Positions 11,731-25,255 of a stretch of DNA of 64,000 nt are shown here, one piece after another. Both the position numbers and the translations under genes were made by a program. Within the stretch, counting starts at the first letter, position 1, and every line of letters starts with the position of its first letter. The stretch covers positions 1,984,001 to 2,048,000 of the forward strand of contig NC_026504.1 in assembly GCF_000182925.2 (NCBI RefSeq), read 5' to 3'. The notes beneath the pieces are model-generated. The model had not been told where the DNA came from. It ran no database searches and saw only the letters and a list, made by a program, of their open reading frames with translations. This DNA comes from Neurospora crassa OR74A (lineage: Eukaryota > Ascomycota > Sordariomycetes > Sordariales > Sordariaceae).

Positions 11731-12433
11731 ATGTCAACCGCTGCCCGCCGCCGGCTCATGCGAGACTTCAAGGTGCGAGACATCATGAGCCACCCCGTTG
11801 GGTTCACACCGCTTGATGACTTGGCCGCCATGAGCACAATATACTCACCATGTTCCTCGACAGCGCATGCAAACCGATCCTCCCGCTGGTGTTTCCGCCT
11901 CTCCCGTACCCGATAATGTTATGACATGGTAAGGAGAACGATCTTTGCTGCGGTGTCGTTATGGGCGGTCGACCCCCGGCATGGCAATGACTGACATGAG
12001 TCTCCATATAGGAACGCCGTGATCATCGGACCCGCCGATACGCCCTTCGAAGATGGCACCTTCCGCCTGGTGATGCACTTTGAGGAGCAGTATCCCAATA
12101 AGCCTCCTTCGGTCAAGTTCATCAGCGAGATGTTCCACCCCAATGTTTACGCCACTGGCGAACTTTGTCTCGATATCCTTCAGAACCGCTGGAGTCCTAC
12201 GTACGACGTCGCGGCTGTTCTTACCAGTATTCAGAGGTACGACTGCATAATATCTTGTTGACGTTCATTTTGCGTTGTGTTATTATGCTGACAAAACTGT
12301 CTTGACTAGTTTGCTCAATGACCCGAACACAGGATCGCCTGCAAACGTCGAAGCCTCCAATCTATACAAGGACAACCGCAAAGAATACCACAAGAGGGTC
12401 CGGGAAACTGTTGAGAAGAGCTGGGAGGATTGA
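11731..12433 (+). CDS. mus-8: Ubiquitin-conjugating enzyme E2, RAD6/UBC2 type
   Basis: Four exons: 11731-11772, 11864-11928, 12012-12236 and 12310-12433. The introns 11773-11863, 11929-12011 and 12237-12309 all have GT...AG ends and correct phase (two split codons, TG|G for Trp and AG|T for Ser). The product is 151 residues with no C-terminal acidic extension, unlike budding yeast Rad6 but as in filamentous fungi. It starts [16 protein letters not shown] and contains the [15 protein letters not shown] active site with catalytic Cys88 and the downstream [12 protein letters not shown]. The enzyme transfers ubiquitin with Rad18-type and Bre1-type ligases to PCNA and histone H2B, in post-replication repair and chromatin control. 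In Neurospora this gene is the UV-sensitivity locus mus-8. The symbol rests on family recognition, not on a search. Confidence 0.95.
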
Positions 12434-14888
12434 ATAGTGACGACATTTATCACCACGGGGCCCTCAATGGCAAAAAGCCAATGATTGATCTGGGTGCTGC
12501 AAGTCGGTGTTGATATTGCTCACTGGGCTGTTCGATACAGATCTCTTGGCTATATCAACAGTCAGTTGTCGACCGACGACGAGTTGCGAGATGATCCACA
12601 TTCGAGGATACCCGGCGGTTTGGCCTTTTAGGGCGTGAGGGTGGAACGGATGTCGTGATATTACATTGCATTTGGGAGGCGTCGTTCTTTCGGGGCGTTT
12701 TTGTTGTATTTCAAATATCCGCATCTCTCGCCTATTGATGGCTGAGAGTCAGCCTGCTTGTCTGCAATGGAGAGAGCGGGAGTGCTTGGTTTTTCTCACT
12801 CTTTAGGGCGATTGTCGGGTTTGGAGTTTAGGCGCTCGTATCATACCAACACAAGCACATCTGGCGAGGGCAGTCCCTGGATACCTCAACTCACCCCAAA
12901 AAGCCCTAGATAGCGTTCTTTTCTTTTGTCTTAGAGATGAAGAGATGGCATAGTGTCTTTCATTGCAAAAAGCTCACCATGTTATGTCGGCCGGCTTAGA
13001 TGTACGAGTTTCCAGAGAGTCTTGCATTTCTCAGCTTTCCTCTGTTTCTTTGACGAAAGTGTACATGACCCCGCTTGGTGCCTTACATCCACATGATTTA
13101 TATCACCTATACCTAAGGCTGAGAGTCAAGTCTAGCGTGCACATTTCGAACTGCGGCGTTGTTTAATACACGCTCACGTTAACAGGCATACCTTGGATGC
13201 AAGGGTCCCTGTGAGAGTGAAAGACAGGCTGACTACCTCTATCGTAAATGCCCAGAAAACGCAGGGTTAAAGGGCTGTCAGATGCTTTTGGCGGCCGTCA
13301 GAGAGCATTAGTGTACGTGGCTTCCGAACACTTTTAACCCTGCAATCTGGAAACAAGGTTCTCAAGTCTGTATGGTACGTCCTGGTCCGACTTACCCAGC
13401 TCTACATGGCTCTTTTGGAAGACTTCTCATAACTTGCATAGGTACGATTTTATGTTGTAGGACTGACGCTTTGCGTATGATCTGCATGAGGGGTGAGGTT
13501 GTTTATATATTGTGGGTAGCTGAACTTGGCTAGGCTCCTCTACCTACAGCGAGCGGTAGCCTCTTGAAAGCTCGAATTGACAACGTAGAGAGGTATCTTG
13601 AAAATTGATTGCAAGTTACCCAAAAGAGCAAAGAAATGGCCATAGGCAACTCGAACAGCAGGAAAGGGGGCGGGCATCTCCAAGAATACTGGCTTGTATA
13701 CTTGTGCCACTTGAGTCTGCTAGAAACGTGCGATCAAATTACCTCAGGGAATGGGTTTCAGATTGGGGTTTTCCATGTACACTAGAGGTAGGTACCCTCG
13801 GGCGGAGCCTCCCCCAATCCTGTTTGAAGCTTTGAAATATTTCTACAATTGATGAAAATATCTCCTCCATGGCACCCGAGAGTATTGGCCGAACGGGCAT
13901 TCAATCTTCAGGCAGGTACTTACCTTACACTCGGAGGTAGAGGCAGAGGTAGAGGTAGGTAAGTAAAGGTACTGGTCTCGCAGTCCGCCTCGCAGCACCA
14001 GCCGCCCCGAGTGCCGTCCCGCTCCGGTTGTTAGGTAAAGGGACAGGGGCAGCAGGCACAACCGACGGGAGTCGTCCACTGGCGACGACTGGCAGCGGTT
14101 CGCTTTCAGGACCCCTCCCGCCCTTGGCTGCGCACCGTTCAGACTGCGTCTCAGGCTGCGACTCTGCACTGACCGACAAGACCCCACTATCTTCATCGCG
14201 TTTCGACATTTGTTCGGTTTCTTCTAGACCCTTAAATTGCCTTGGGTACCGACCACACGTGTGATGAGTACCCCTTCCTGCCCTTCCATCTCGACGAGAA
14301 CATACGGCGGCGGCGACAGTAGCTGCGGATACCCCTTTCAGCCCCTTTTTGCACATTCTGCACACGTTCGCCTTTTCGCCTAGCCCTCAAGGTTTGCTTT
14401 GCTTTGCTCTGCATAGGTAGCTTTAGGTTTGCTGTCTTCTTCCATCGCTGCGGCCCAAAGGGGTTCAGTTACCTAACGAAACGCCAACGTGCCTCGGCGG
14501 GCGAGTAGTGTGTCACATTGAAGCCCACCTTCACCTTTTGCCCTTCTTCACACCGCACCCGCAGCCGCGAACCGCACCGCAACTGCACCACACCACAACC
14601 ACCGCTCACGACGGACCGCGGAGGAGGGAAACGACGACGAGAACACGCGCCTAACCGGAACTCGTCACCTTTTGTGATATCCGGATCCAACTCGGAGAGA
14701 CACCTGGACCCCGACTGACCGAGACCCTGCTTCTCTATCTCTCTGCTGCAGGCGGCCGGGCTCCTTGTCCATCTCCCCTCTCCCCCCCCCTCTCTCCCCC
14801 TCACTCCACCACCCATCCTCCCCGACAACATCGGCCGCGCCGCCTTTCATGACAGTGCGCTACCCAGCGCTGCAAGGGAATCGCCATA
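12434..14888. other. Intergenic / long leader region upstream of kinesin
   Basis: About 2.45 kb without a defensible gene. It contains a short GAGGTA-type tandem repeat at about 13933-13960, scattered AGGTACC-like words, and a TTTGC repeat near 14395-14411. The last 170 bp before the kinesin start (about 14724-14825) are strongly C/T-rich, consistent with a transcribed leader. Confidence 0.45.
13933..13960. repeat. Short GAGGTA-type microsatellite
   Basis: Imperfect tandem GAGGTA/GAGGCA words in the intergenic region. Composition is simple and no function is implied. Confidence 0.6.
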
Positions 14889-17885
14889 ATGTCGTCAAGT
14901 GCGAATAGTATCAAGGTCGTGGCTCGATTTAGGCCCCAGAACAGGGTCGAAATCGAGTCCGGCGGCCAGCCCATCGTCACCTTCCAGGGCCCGGATACCT
15001 GTACAGTCGATGTGAGCAACTTCTTCTGCCCCCTAGTTCTCGCACCTCACAATGCCCTTGTGCCTGCCTTGTCACATCCTTCACGCGCCTGAATGCAGTC
15101 GCACCGCAGTGGCTAACCCATCTGTTTTTGCCCATAGTCGAAAGAAGCGCAGGGTTCCTTCACCTTTGATCGGGTGTTTGACATGTCATGCAAGCAATCC
15201 GACATCTTCGATTTCTCGATCAAGCCTACCGTCGACGATATTCTCAATGGCTACAACGGTACTGTCTTCGCCTACGGCCAGACGGGTGCCGGTAAATCAT
15301 ACACCATGATGGGTACCAGTATAGATGACCCTGATGGCAGAGGTGTTATTCCAAGAATCGTCGAGCAAATCTTTACCAGCATCTTGTCTAGCGCAGCAAA
15401 CATCGAGTATACCGTCCGGGTCAGCTATATGGAAATCTACATGGAGCGGATCCGTGATCTTTTGGCGCCTCAGAACGACAACCTGCCAGTTCACGAAGAA
15501 AAGAACCGCGGTGTCTACGTCAAGGGTCTGCTCGAGATCTACGTCTCGAGCGTCCAGGAAGTATACGAAGTCATGCGCAGGGGTGGCAACGCAAGAGCTG
15601 TGGCTGCGACCAACATGAACCAGGAGTCGTCGCGCTCGCATTCCATCTTCGTCATCACCATCACCCAGAAGAACGTGGAGACGGGCTCGGCCAAGAGCGG
15701 TCAGCTTTTCTTGGTCGATCTGGCTGGTTCCGAAAAAGTCGGCAAGACAGGTGCCAGTGGTCAGACGCTGGAGGAAGCAAAGAAGATCAACAAGAGTTTG
15801 AGTGCTCTTGGTATGGTCATCAATGCCCTGACAGACGGCAAATCCTCTCACGTTCCTTACCGAGACTCAAAGCTCACCCGTATTCTGCAAGAATCGTTAG
15901 GTGGTAACAGTCGAACAACACTCATTATCAACTGTTCACCCAGTAGTTACAACGATGCCGAAACATTAAGTACGCTGCGTTTCGGTATGAGAGCAAAGTC
16001 GATCAAGAACAAAGCGAAAGTCAACGCCGAACTCAGCCCGGCCGAGCTCAAGCAGATGCTTGCCAAGGCCAAGACCCAGATCACGTCCTTCGAGAACTAT
16101 ATCGTCAACCTGGAAAGCGAAGTGCAAGTGTGGCGTGGTGGCGAGACTGTGCCCAAGGAGAAATGGGTACCACCTTTGGAGCTCGCGATCACCCCTTCGA
16201 AATCAGCCTCGACAACAGCCCGTCCATCGACACCGTCGCGGCTCCTGCCTGAAAGCCGTGCCGAGACCCCTGCTATCTCAGACCGAGCTGGAACTCCCAG
16301 CTTGCCCTTGGATAAGGATGAACGGGAAGAGTTCCTGCGTCGCGAGAACGAGCTGCAAGACCAGATTGCGGAGAAGGAAAGTATCGCGGCGGCTGCCGAG
16401 AGGCAACTGCGAGAGACAAAGGAAGAGCTCATCGCTCTCAAGGACCACGACAGCAAGCTTGGAAAGGAGAACGAGAGGTTGATCAGCGAGTCTAACGAGT
16501 TCAAGATGCAACTGGAGAGGCTGGCTTTCGAGAACAAGGAGGCCCAAATCACCATTGACGGCCTCAAGGATGCCAACTCGGAGCTCACGGCCGAGCTTGA
16601 CGAGGTCAAACAGCAGATGCTCGACATGAAGATGAGCGCCAAGGAGACCAGCGCTGTGTTGGACGAGAAGGAGAAGAAGAAGGCGGAGAAGATGGCCAAG
16701 ATGATGGCTGGCTTTGATCTTTCTGGTGACGTTTTCAGCGATAACGAACGGGCAGTTGCCGATGCGATTGCGCAATTAGATGCCCTCTTTGAGATCAGCT
16801 CTGCTGGTGACGCCATTCCTCCCGAGGATATCAAGGCACTCAGGGAGAAGCTCGTGGAGACCCAGGGTTTCGTGCGTCAAGCTGAACTGTCGAGCTTCAG
16901 CGCCGCCTCGAGCGATGCGGAGGCTCGCAAGCGGGCTGAACTTGAGGCCCGTCTTGAGGCTCTTCAGCAAGAGCACGAGGAGCTCTTGTCTCGGAACCTT
17001 ACCGAGGCTGATAAAGAAGAGGTCAAGGCCCTCCTTGCCAAGTCGCTCTCGGACAAATCGGCTGTCCAGGTTGAGCTTGTCGAGCAGCTCAAGGCTGATA
17101 TCGCCCTGAAGAACTCGGAAACGGAGCACCTCAAGGCTTTGGTCGACGACCTTCAGCGCCGTGTCAAAGCCGGCGGTGCCGGAGTTGCCATGGCCAACGG
17201 CAAGACCGTCCAGCAGCAGCTGGCCGAGTTCGACGTCATGAAGAAGAGCTTGATGCGCGATCTGCAGAACCGCTGCGAGCGCGTGGTCGAATTGGAGATC
17301 TCCCTCGACGAGACGCGCGAGCAGTATAACAACGTGCTCCGCAGCAGCAACAACCGCGCTCAGCAGAAAAAGATGGCTTTCCTCGAGCGCAACCTCGAAC
17401 AACTGACGCAGGTTCAGCGCCAGCTTGTGGAGCAGAACTCTGCTCTCAAGAAGGAGGTGGCGATTGCCGAGCGCAAATTGATGGCGAGAAATGAGCGGAT
17501 TCAGAGCCTCGAGAGCCTGCTTCAGGAAAGCCAGGAGAAGATGGCCCAGGCGAATCACAAGTACGTGTTTACCCCTCTGTTATTGCTTCATGCCCTCATT
17601 ATCATCAGTATCAGCGCTAACCTTCCGTCTTCCTATTGCACTAGGTTTGAGGTGCAGCTCGCTGCCGTCAAGGACCGGCTGGAGGCCGCCAAGGCCGGTA
17701 GCACACGGGGCCTCGGCACCGACGCCGGCCTCGGCGGGTTCAGCATTGGCAGCAGGATCGCTAAGCCGCTCCGCGGTGGCGGCGACGCCGTTGCCGGTGC
17801 GACGGCTACGAACCCCACCATTGCTACTCTGCAGCAGAATCCGCCCGAGAATAAGAGATCGAGTTGGTTCTTCCAGAAGTCGTAA
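14889..17885 (+). CDS. nkin: Conventional kinesin heavy chain (kinesin-1)
   Basis: Three exons: 14889-15011, 15138-17560 and 17645-17885, with introns 15012-15137 (gtgagc...catag) and 17561-17644 (gtacgt...ctag). The spliced product is exactly 928 residues, the length I recall for the Neurospora conventional kinesin, and the text agrees with it. The motor is at the N-terminus (about 1-330): P-loop GQTGAGKS at 88-95, switch I NQESSRSHS at 202-210, switch II DLAGSE at 235-240. A neck and hinge with Pro-rich stretch SASTTARPSTPSRLL follow, then long coiled coils to about 850. The tail carries the conserved autoinhibitory IAK motif (about 887-889, RIAKPLRGGG). Fungal kinesin-1 works without light chains and carries vesicles and other cargo toward microtubule plus ends for hyphal tip growth. 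The second intron's sequence is open in frame and could be misread as coding, but splicing it out restores the coiled coil. Confidence 0.97.
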
Positions 17886-18836
17886 GGAACGAGGTGAAGA
17901 AGACCATAGATATGCGGGTTCTACGGAGTCTGTTTGCATAGAAAGAAAGAGGCGCTTGCACAAGAACGAAACCAACGAACAAGTGGATACACAACAGTCA
18001 ACATCAACAAAGAAAACACAAATACAAAGGTAAAGAAACTCTCATGTCATGAATGGAACGAAATGATTACGTGGTGGGCGGGAGGTATGATGGAAGGATG
18101 GATGGAACACACTGGCTAAGATGGAGACGGGAAGAAGGCGGGAGCATTTAGATCTACTTGGTAGAATTAGTGTAAGGAAAGTAGCCCGTTTGTTGTTGTT
18201 TTAGGTGTCAATGAGTCAGTCAGTTACATAGTTGACGGTTCAATACGAACCGGGATGATGATGACTACGAAATGCGACGATTAGATGTTTGTCTTAATTT
18301 GCTGTTTAGAGATTTAGGATGGTACCCGATTACGCGCAGCATTTTCTTGCACATATATCGTCAACTACTTGGCTATAAGGTTTCTGCATTGCGACGAGAC
18401 ATTACATACAGATTGCCTCTCACGGTCAAATATGTGCAGTAAGTACTGGTTCCGTCTTGTCCCGTCGTTTAAGTTTGGACAATCATGTATCACGAGAAAG
18501 TCACCATGTGTTATGTTGATGATGACCATGTGAAAAACAGAGACTTCTCTTCATTGATAGAGTCGTCATCACATCTATCATATTTTTCACTCATGTACAA
18601 AACCAAAACCGCAGACACCCAACCGAACAAGAACAATATGGGAGAGTCCTTCCTGTAAGAAGAGGCATCTCGCCATTTGCACCGGAATATGCCATCATTA
18701 GGTGTTTATCACCCAACCCAGCACTGATGATAACGTCGCTTCTTTTGAATCACTCTGGATATGATGAAAAAAACGGACTGAATACAGACGGGATTTGTAA
18801 GAATAAAACAGGGTTGTAGGGAGGACTTACTCACAG
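17886..18836. other. Convergent intergenic region
   Basis: About 950 bp between the 3' ends of the kinesin gene and the minus-strand repeat protein gene. AT-rich trailer sequence; no gene, repeat or RNA recognised. Confidence 0.5.
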
Positions 18837-21724
18837 TTACAATCCAAACACCCCAACCGCCCCCGCCACACTCAACCCCAACATCATGACCCTCCACACC
18901 ACCTCAAGCGAAGTACCAGCATCCTCATCTTCATTTTCATCCTTTGCTGACCCCGACCCCGACCCCGAGGTATCATCGGCCGTTGCCGTCGCCGTCGCCG
19001 TACCCGCAGCCTCCGGCCCTCCACCGGGGAAAATAACCGTCGTACTACTCCCATCCTCTTCGTCACCTCCTTTAAACGGATACTCAATTGTCATGGTCCC
19101 CACCACCACCCCTTCCGGCCCAATAGTGACCGTCTGTCCGCCACCACTCAACACCGTCGTTATCATTGTTATTGTGCCATCCTTACCTCCAGTGAAGGTC
19201 GCAGAAGGACCAACGGTATAACTGACCCCGTCCACCACCACCACCGACGCGCCCACCTTGGTAATCGTCGCGCCGCCGACTACTGCGAACTCGGTAGCAG
19301 AGGGGTCAGCATGCGCGCCGCCTAGGGTTGTTACTGTCACCTCTGCTGCTGCTGCTGCTGATGCTGATGCTCCTGCTGATGCGTCCGGATAGGGGTGGTT
19401 ATGGTGGGTGATCAAGATTCCAGCAAATGGGTCGAGAACAATGGTATCCTCCCCCCCTTCGGTGACCACCGTCGTCAAGGGGGAGGAGAGAGTGGTATAA
19501 GTAATGGTAGTCCCGTAAATGACCACCACAGACCGGCCAATGGCGGTGACTAAGGAGCCGCCTACTACCACGACTTCTGTTGCTGGTGAGGGGGGTGGGG
19601 AAATGGATGTCACTGAAGGGAGAAGAGACATGGAGAGGGTCTGGATTGTGATGACTGAAGATGCTGTGGCGATAACGTAGGACGGAAGGGGTACGGTAAT
19701 GGTGATGCCGGAGGGTCCGAGAGTGAGGGTATGCTGGCTGCCGTTGTTGTCGATGGTGATGGTGGTGGGTGAGGAGCCTGAAACGGGGAAGGTGAGTGTG
19801 GATTTGGAGTTGCCGGTGCCGGCGCCGATGATGGCTACGGAGGAGCTAATGATGGTGATGGAGACTCCGTCGACGGTGGTGGTTATGGGTTCGTTGTTGT
19901 TATTGTTGGAGCCGGGGTGGATGGTGATAGTTTGCTCGCGAGGCGGGGGAAGGGTGACGGTCGCAATGATGGGGTTGCCTTTGGGGTCGATGATGGCAAT
20001 TCCGCTGGGTCCGATGCTGATGGTATGGCCTTCGACGACGACTGCAGTGGGCGTAAGGGGCAGGGTGAAGGTGGAACTCCCGGTACCGATCACGGCCACG
20101 GAAGAGCTCACGATGATGGGCAGGTCGTTGAGTTTGGTGCTTGTGGGTACGGGGGCGTAATTGATATCTCCTGCTCCTGCTCCTCGTGCTCCTCCTCCTT
20201 TACTTGTAAACGGCCTGGTCACGGTAGCACCACCTCCTATTACCTGGGTTGGTCCAACCGTGAAGGTTTCCCCGCCCACTACGACGGTATATGTCTTGGT
20301 CGCCGCATTGTCGGTGATCGTGGAACTGCCAATGATTACCTCTGTAGGCTTCACTACTACGGTAACTGGCTTGGGTACAGGTTTGGTTACCTCGCCCGGG
20401 CTGTTGTTACTGTCGAACGTGTTGTACGCTGGTGGGTCAACCGGATCAACGCTTACAGCCGTAGGCCGAGGTGACTTTGTGATGTCGTTGGTTACGCCAT
20501 AGTTGGGGGTCTGGATTGGCGAGTACAGAACCGCCGGGTTCTTGTCTGTCGTGATGAAGGTAACTGTAGGTGCATACCTGATAGTTGTTGAAGTCTGAGG
20601 ACCGTATCCCCAACTATTGGTGCTGACTGTCAATGTGCATGATCTTGTCCCCGAGCCACTCGCAGTGACGGTAAAGCAGGTGGATAATGTAATCCCAGGA
20701 GGTGGTGTTGTTTTCGTTACCAGATCTATACACGGCGGGACGGTCTCGACGGAAGGCGGAATAAGCGTCGGGTAAGGCTGCGTGTAATTCGCTGGATTGC
20801 CGACCCATGTGATGGTACTTGTGTGCACAACTTCCCAACTTGTGACAGTTGCTGTCAGATCGGATGGCTGACAGTGGCTGATAGTACTTGATGATAACGT
20901 TGTCGTGGTGTTTGGAAAAACCGAGGCCCTGGTAATCGATGTTGATGGCTGATTGTAGTAGGGCGCTGACGTCTGATTCCAGAACTGCCCTCGAGTGGAA
21001 GGAGCGTGGATGGTTTGCGTGGAAGTGAAATCCGAGGTAGTTGTGGTAGAAACGTAGTCCCAAGAGGTCGGTATGTCCACCGGTGGCTGACCCAAAGAGA
21101 CATCATCCCAAAATGACGCTGTCTGTTCCATCCATGGAGGAATTTCAGGAGGAATCATAACAATCCCACCCGGTACAGCCCCTACCGTGGGCATCGCATC
21201 GTTCTGACCGGGTGACTCGCTCTTTTGCTCAACCGGTTCATAGTTCCAAGCTGGGGATGATGATGAAGTAAAGTCCGACGTAGAGGGCAACTGGGCGGTT
21301 GTAATGGTGGATCCTTCTTCGTCGATGCGGGAAGAGTAATCCAGCGTAGAGGCAGAAGTCCCGATACCGTCGCTGGGGTCTGTAAGCGATGGAGACGATA
21401 CTATGATAAAAGTTGTCGATACAGCCCTCGGTGGTGCCATTGAAGATGGATTGAATTCCGTCAGCACTATCGATATTGGCGGTGCTGAGATTGAGGATGG
21501 TGAGATGTTTGCTTCACCTGAACCGACTGTGGTGCTCTGGCTATGAGCCTCCGGAATGCTGCTGACGGTGACATTTCGAGATACATGATAGCCTGAGGAA
21601 CAGGTTAGAGATATTGGCGAGCGTTGTAACTTCAAACGCACGACGGCTTACCTCCTCGAACAGTGTCTACACCAAGACCTAGAAGTAATGCGAGCGAAGG
21701 CAGTTTTCGCTTGCCCATGACCAT
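18837..21724 (-). CDS. Large secreted Ser/Thr/Gly/Val-rich repeat protein, probably wall or membrane anchored
   Basis: Two exons on the minus strand, 21724-21652 and 21592-18837. The intron 21593-21651 has a gtaagc donor and ctcag acceptor. The product is 942 residues. Exon 1 encodes a signal peptide (MVMGKRKLPSLALLLGLGVD), which is why I reject the longer single-exon reading that starts inside the intron. The body has a Ser/Thr/Pro-rich N-terminal third with several W and C residues, then about six divergent beta-type repeats built on S(S/A)V(A/V)(V/I)IG...TxxVxxxTxxxGPSG(I/V), a pattern common in fungal surface proteins. An Ala run is encoded by GCT-like triplets near 19340-19380. The C-terminus is acidic (DENEDEDAG) then hydrophobic (VMMLGLSVAGAVGVFGL), fitting a GPI signal or one membrane helix. 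Function unknown; surface or adhesin-like by architecture only. Confidence 0.85.
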
Positions 21725-24700
21725 ACCTCTACTGTCGTTGATCAACATGAATTCAAGAAAATCTCAATCAATTTTCCTCAGCATCAGACTCAAAAGAACA
21801 ATAAAAGAGTTCAGTATCATCAAGTTGCAGCAGCCATGGCGTCAGAAAGGATCGGATGACAATTACAACTGGGGAGCCGTCCGTGATGGTTCTCATTAAC
21901 ACAAAGCATAAGAAAAAGGACAAGAGAGAATAGTGGACTAATGGTCTGAGACGGGAAACCCCAGCTGGAAATGCGCACGATATATAGTGTCTTGTCTAAT
22001 TCGAGCGGAAGAGCAAGTGCTTACTACACTGCGTCGTCGAGACGGGTACGGGCAGCAGGCCACGGCAGAGAAGCCGGTCTCACTCACTCCAAACCAAATT
22101 GCTCCTCTCCGACTCTTCGCAACCTTTTTCCTTCCTTCATTTCCGTGTGACTGGTGAATAGTCTCGGGAAAATCAGGGGCGTCTTGTACACTATTAGGTC
22201 TAGGAATTCTTGTCGTTCCAGGCCACACTGTTAGCTTGTTTCTTAGCTGAGATAACGCCGGCACCAACAACGCCGGGAGAAACTGAGGTTTTCCAAGAGG
22301 AGGAAATTGAGAGCAACAAGGTGCAGTAAAAAAGCATAGTGTTATGCCCAGAAGGGCTGAATGGAAGAGTTACGCGGCATGGTATACCGTGCATCACTGC
22401 AGCTGTATGTAGGTACGTATGTGGGAAGACCGGGGAAGGCGTCAACGGAATGAGGCGACGTAAGGACTCGTCGAGAAAAGCTAGGCCCCCCAAGTTCCTC
22501 GCTTCCGACCATCAGAGTGAAACTAATAGTGTAGAGACATAAGTATGGAACGGTCGTCGATTGGTCAGATCGAAACTCCGAGGCGTTCTATTCTCAAAGG
22601 ATTGATCCAATTTTTTTTTAATTTTTTTTTGAAGCTGGGCAAAGTAAACAATGAGGTCCATCTGGAAGCTACCTAGCGTGGGTATAAGGGGAATCTGATG
22701 GAGCCGTTGTATGTCATATGACGGGTAGCAACACCACACCGACGTTAGCTACTTTTCTTTCTAATGGTGCGTCGTAGGTAGTGGGAAATCCTACAGCACA
22801 ATACACTACACGACACTGACAAGATTTCGCTGTATTTGCGAAGAGGCGAACCAAGACCTTTGTGCTACCTTGGAAAAGGCGAGACTCCTCGGACAGGATG
22901 GGGCGTGGTGGGAATAAGGAAAAGCCAAAGCTCGATGATATGCATGCGATCCCTTGGTGGATGGTACCATTGGCGTAAATTCAAGACGGCAACTCGTCTA
23001 CATTTCAGGCGGTACAGGCACTCGGCTGATCAGCAGCTTTGCCGCGAGAACCATGGAACCTTCTCCCGAGACCTTCCTGGCTCAGATGTTACAGCAGAAG
23101 GATGTGATCCCACTAGGTAGCTATGTCTTTCTGTCAGCAGCATGCAAGATAGGAAAAGACGCATGTCTTTGCTCCTTTCGTGAATTCAAACTGAAGTATC
23201 TGATGTATACCTTCAGTTTCTGGAAGAGACATGTTTTTGTTGCTGTTTGACTTTGGCCGTCTGGGGTATATCACGCAAGCGTCTTCCTCCTCCATGATGA
23301 ATGAAACAGATGTCCCTATGGTGGCTGCCAATATGATTGGAGACGCGAGCTGTTTGAGCAATTCGACAGTGCAATTCGACGTGTGCATGCCAACGCAGAG
23401 GCGTCATGTATTCAAGATCCAGCACCTCGGCGAAATGGTAAGACTTTTTCTCAGCAGGCCGAGGACATCTTACGCCACGAGTGTGTGGTTGCTGCGGATG
23501 GGCGCGGGGAGGAGGGGAGGCGATATCCAACAGCAACGCCATCTTCGGCAATTGGGAACCCTCACTACTGATGTTGGGACAAGCTGCCAACAAGCCGAAG
23601 TGCCCAAACATACTCAGATATACACGGTAGTGCATATCAACAGCTACAGAGTCATATGTGCTGGCTTGGCAGGAAATACGACGCATGTGCTGACCCTCCA
23701 CAGAATCGGTATCCTTGAACCTGGAGGCTTGAGAGGAATCCGAGGAGAGTGTATCTCAACTTGTTTGTAGGTTTTCCACTGCATGCTTGTTGTCCCTTGA
23801 TGGGTAGCCATAGAGATTCGAACCTATACTATTTGAATGACTTGGGCGGCTAGGCTCTAGAGCGACGCAAGATGCCGAGAGCTGAACCCTCGGTGGCATT
23901 GCGAGCGTTCTACAAGAATGCATAGATCGCTCCGACTGCAGCCATGAAACTCGTTCGGCGGCCAATGGAAAGACTCGACAAGCGAGGTCCGGACAGCCCG
24001 TTGGCGATTCTTGATGTTCAGATATTGTACCATAATTATTAGACGAACGTATACGTTCGTGATCGCCGTTGGAATGCCTTGACGTCGCCGGTGTTCGTAT
24101 CGTCATTGACAATCGAGTTACACATGATAGACGCGCCAACGTAGTCGAATACCCTCAATGCCATGTCTGGAAGATGAGGGAAGAGACGGGAGATAACTGC
24201 TAGGGTGCTGGGTATAGTGGGACAAGCAAGAGAGATCCGTCATGTCGAAGGCCACACGGGCTGGTACGGGTGGCTACTTGACAGGAAGTTTCGGCAAAAT
24301 CACAGCCGCGCATTTATCCAAAGTGATCTCACGCTGTTAACGGCGAACTATATTGGTCGCCCTCATACTGGTGGGTCTGGTTCGGGTTGAGTTCATCCTT
24401 AACGACCTCTAAGTCGTTGCCGGTCCGACAGGATAGCCCACAGACCTGAGCACGAATGTAGGAATGTAGGTTGAGGTCGGGGAAAGAACAAACCGCCAAC
24501 TCCGCAACATGAGTGCCCTCCTCGTTTTACCCCAGAACATGAGCCCGTTTCGCCGGCACTTGCGTTTCAACCGGGTGGCATCAATGGAGCCGTGGTCCCC
24601 GCGTTTGATGGCACGTATGTGACTTTTGCTAGGCCTGCAATGGCAATGCGGAGGTACACATGGTTGTGGTTTATATGGAGGGTCCATGCCTATAGTATAA

Positions 24701-25186
24701 CAAGTCGCCAGTGTCCCGTTGTACACGGTGGCAGTATGTCAACATGCGCATTCGGATTTAGCAGTCGGGGCATGAAACTCCACGTAGATATTCAATCTAG
24801 TGGTGTCTTTCTCTGAAAATCCTCGCAAGCCTTGCTCGCCTTGGCTGATAAGCTTCAAGACAAGCCAAATCCAGTGTGGTTGGGTTAAGTGTGACTGGGT
24901 AACTCGCGGAGGTGGCATCACACATCCCCGTTGCCACCGGGGCTCGGGGTCGGTATGCTCGTCACTCCCTTGCGCCATTGCCCCAGGGGACTTGCATGCC
25001 AACGACAGGTGCAGTTCGCCCAAGTCCCATCTGGATGATTGTCGAGGCATGGAGGTTGCATGGCGAGATCGCGGTGTGGTGATGGCCTTCGGGCAGACTG
25101 TTCGCAGTGTCCCTGGTGATGAGGGACGAGTTCTGGTCATGTCATTGAAAATGAAACTAGGGAGACGTCTAACAATCCATGTGTGG

Positions 25187-25255
25187 CCGAAAAAAAAAAG
25201 AAAAAGTGATAAGAAAAAAGAAAAAAAAGAAAAGGGAAAAGAAAACAACATGGAA
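25187..25255. repeat. Poly-purine (A/G) low-complexity tract
   Basis: Nearly 70 bases of almost pure A and G on the plus strand, with runs of 8-9 A. Simple sequence. Confidence 0.8.

Noticed and set aside
16097-17558. Long antisense open frames (245 and 260 codons) opposite the kinesin coiled coil
   Set aside because: Ser/Leu-rich mirror of Glu/Lys-rich heptads, a well-known artefact of coiled-coil genes.
19699-20474. Plus-strand open frames opposite the Ser/Thr/Gly repeat protein
   Set aside because: Antisense shadows with Met/Val/Gly repeats mirroring the sense repeat.
24739-25251. 170-codon minus-strand open frame beginning with a Phe/Leu run
   Set aside because: Its start is the translated poly-purine tract; the rest lacks any protein-like feature.
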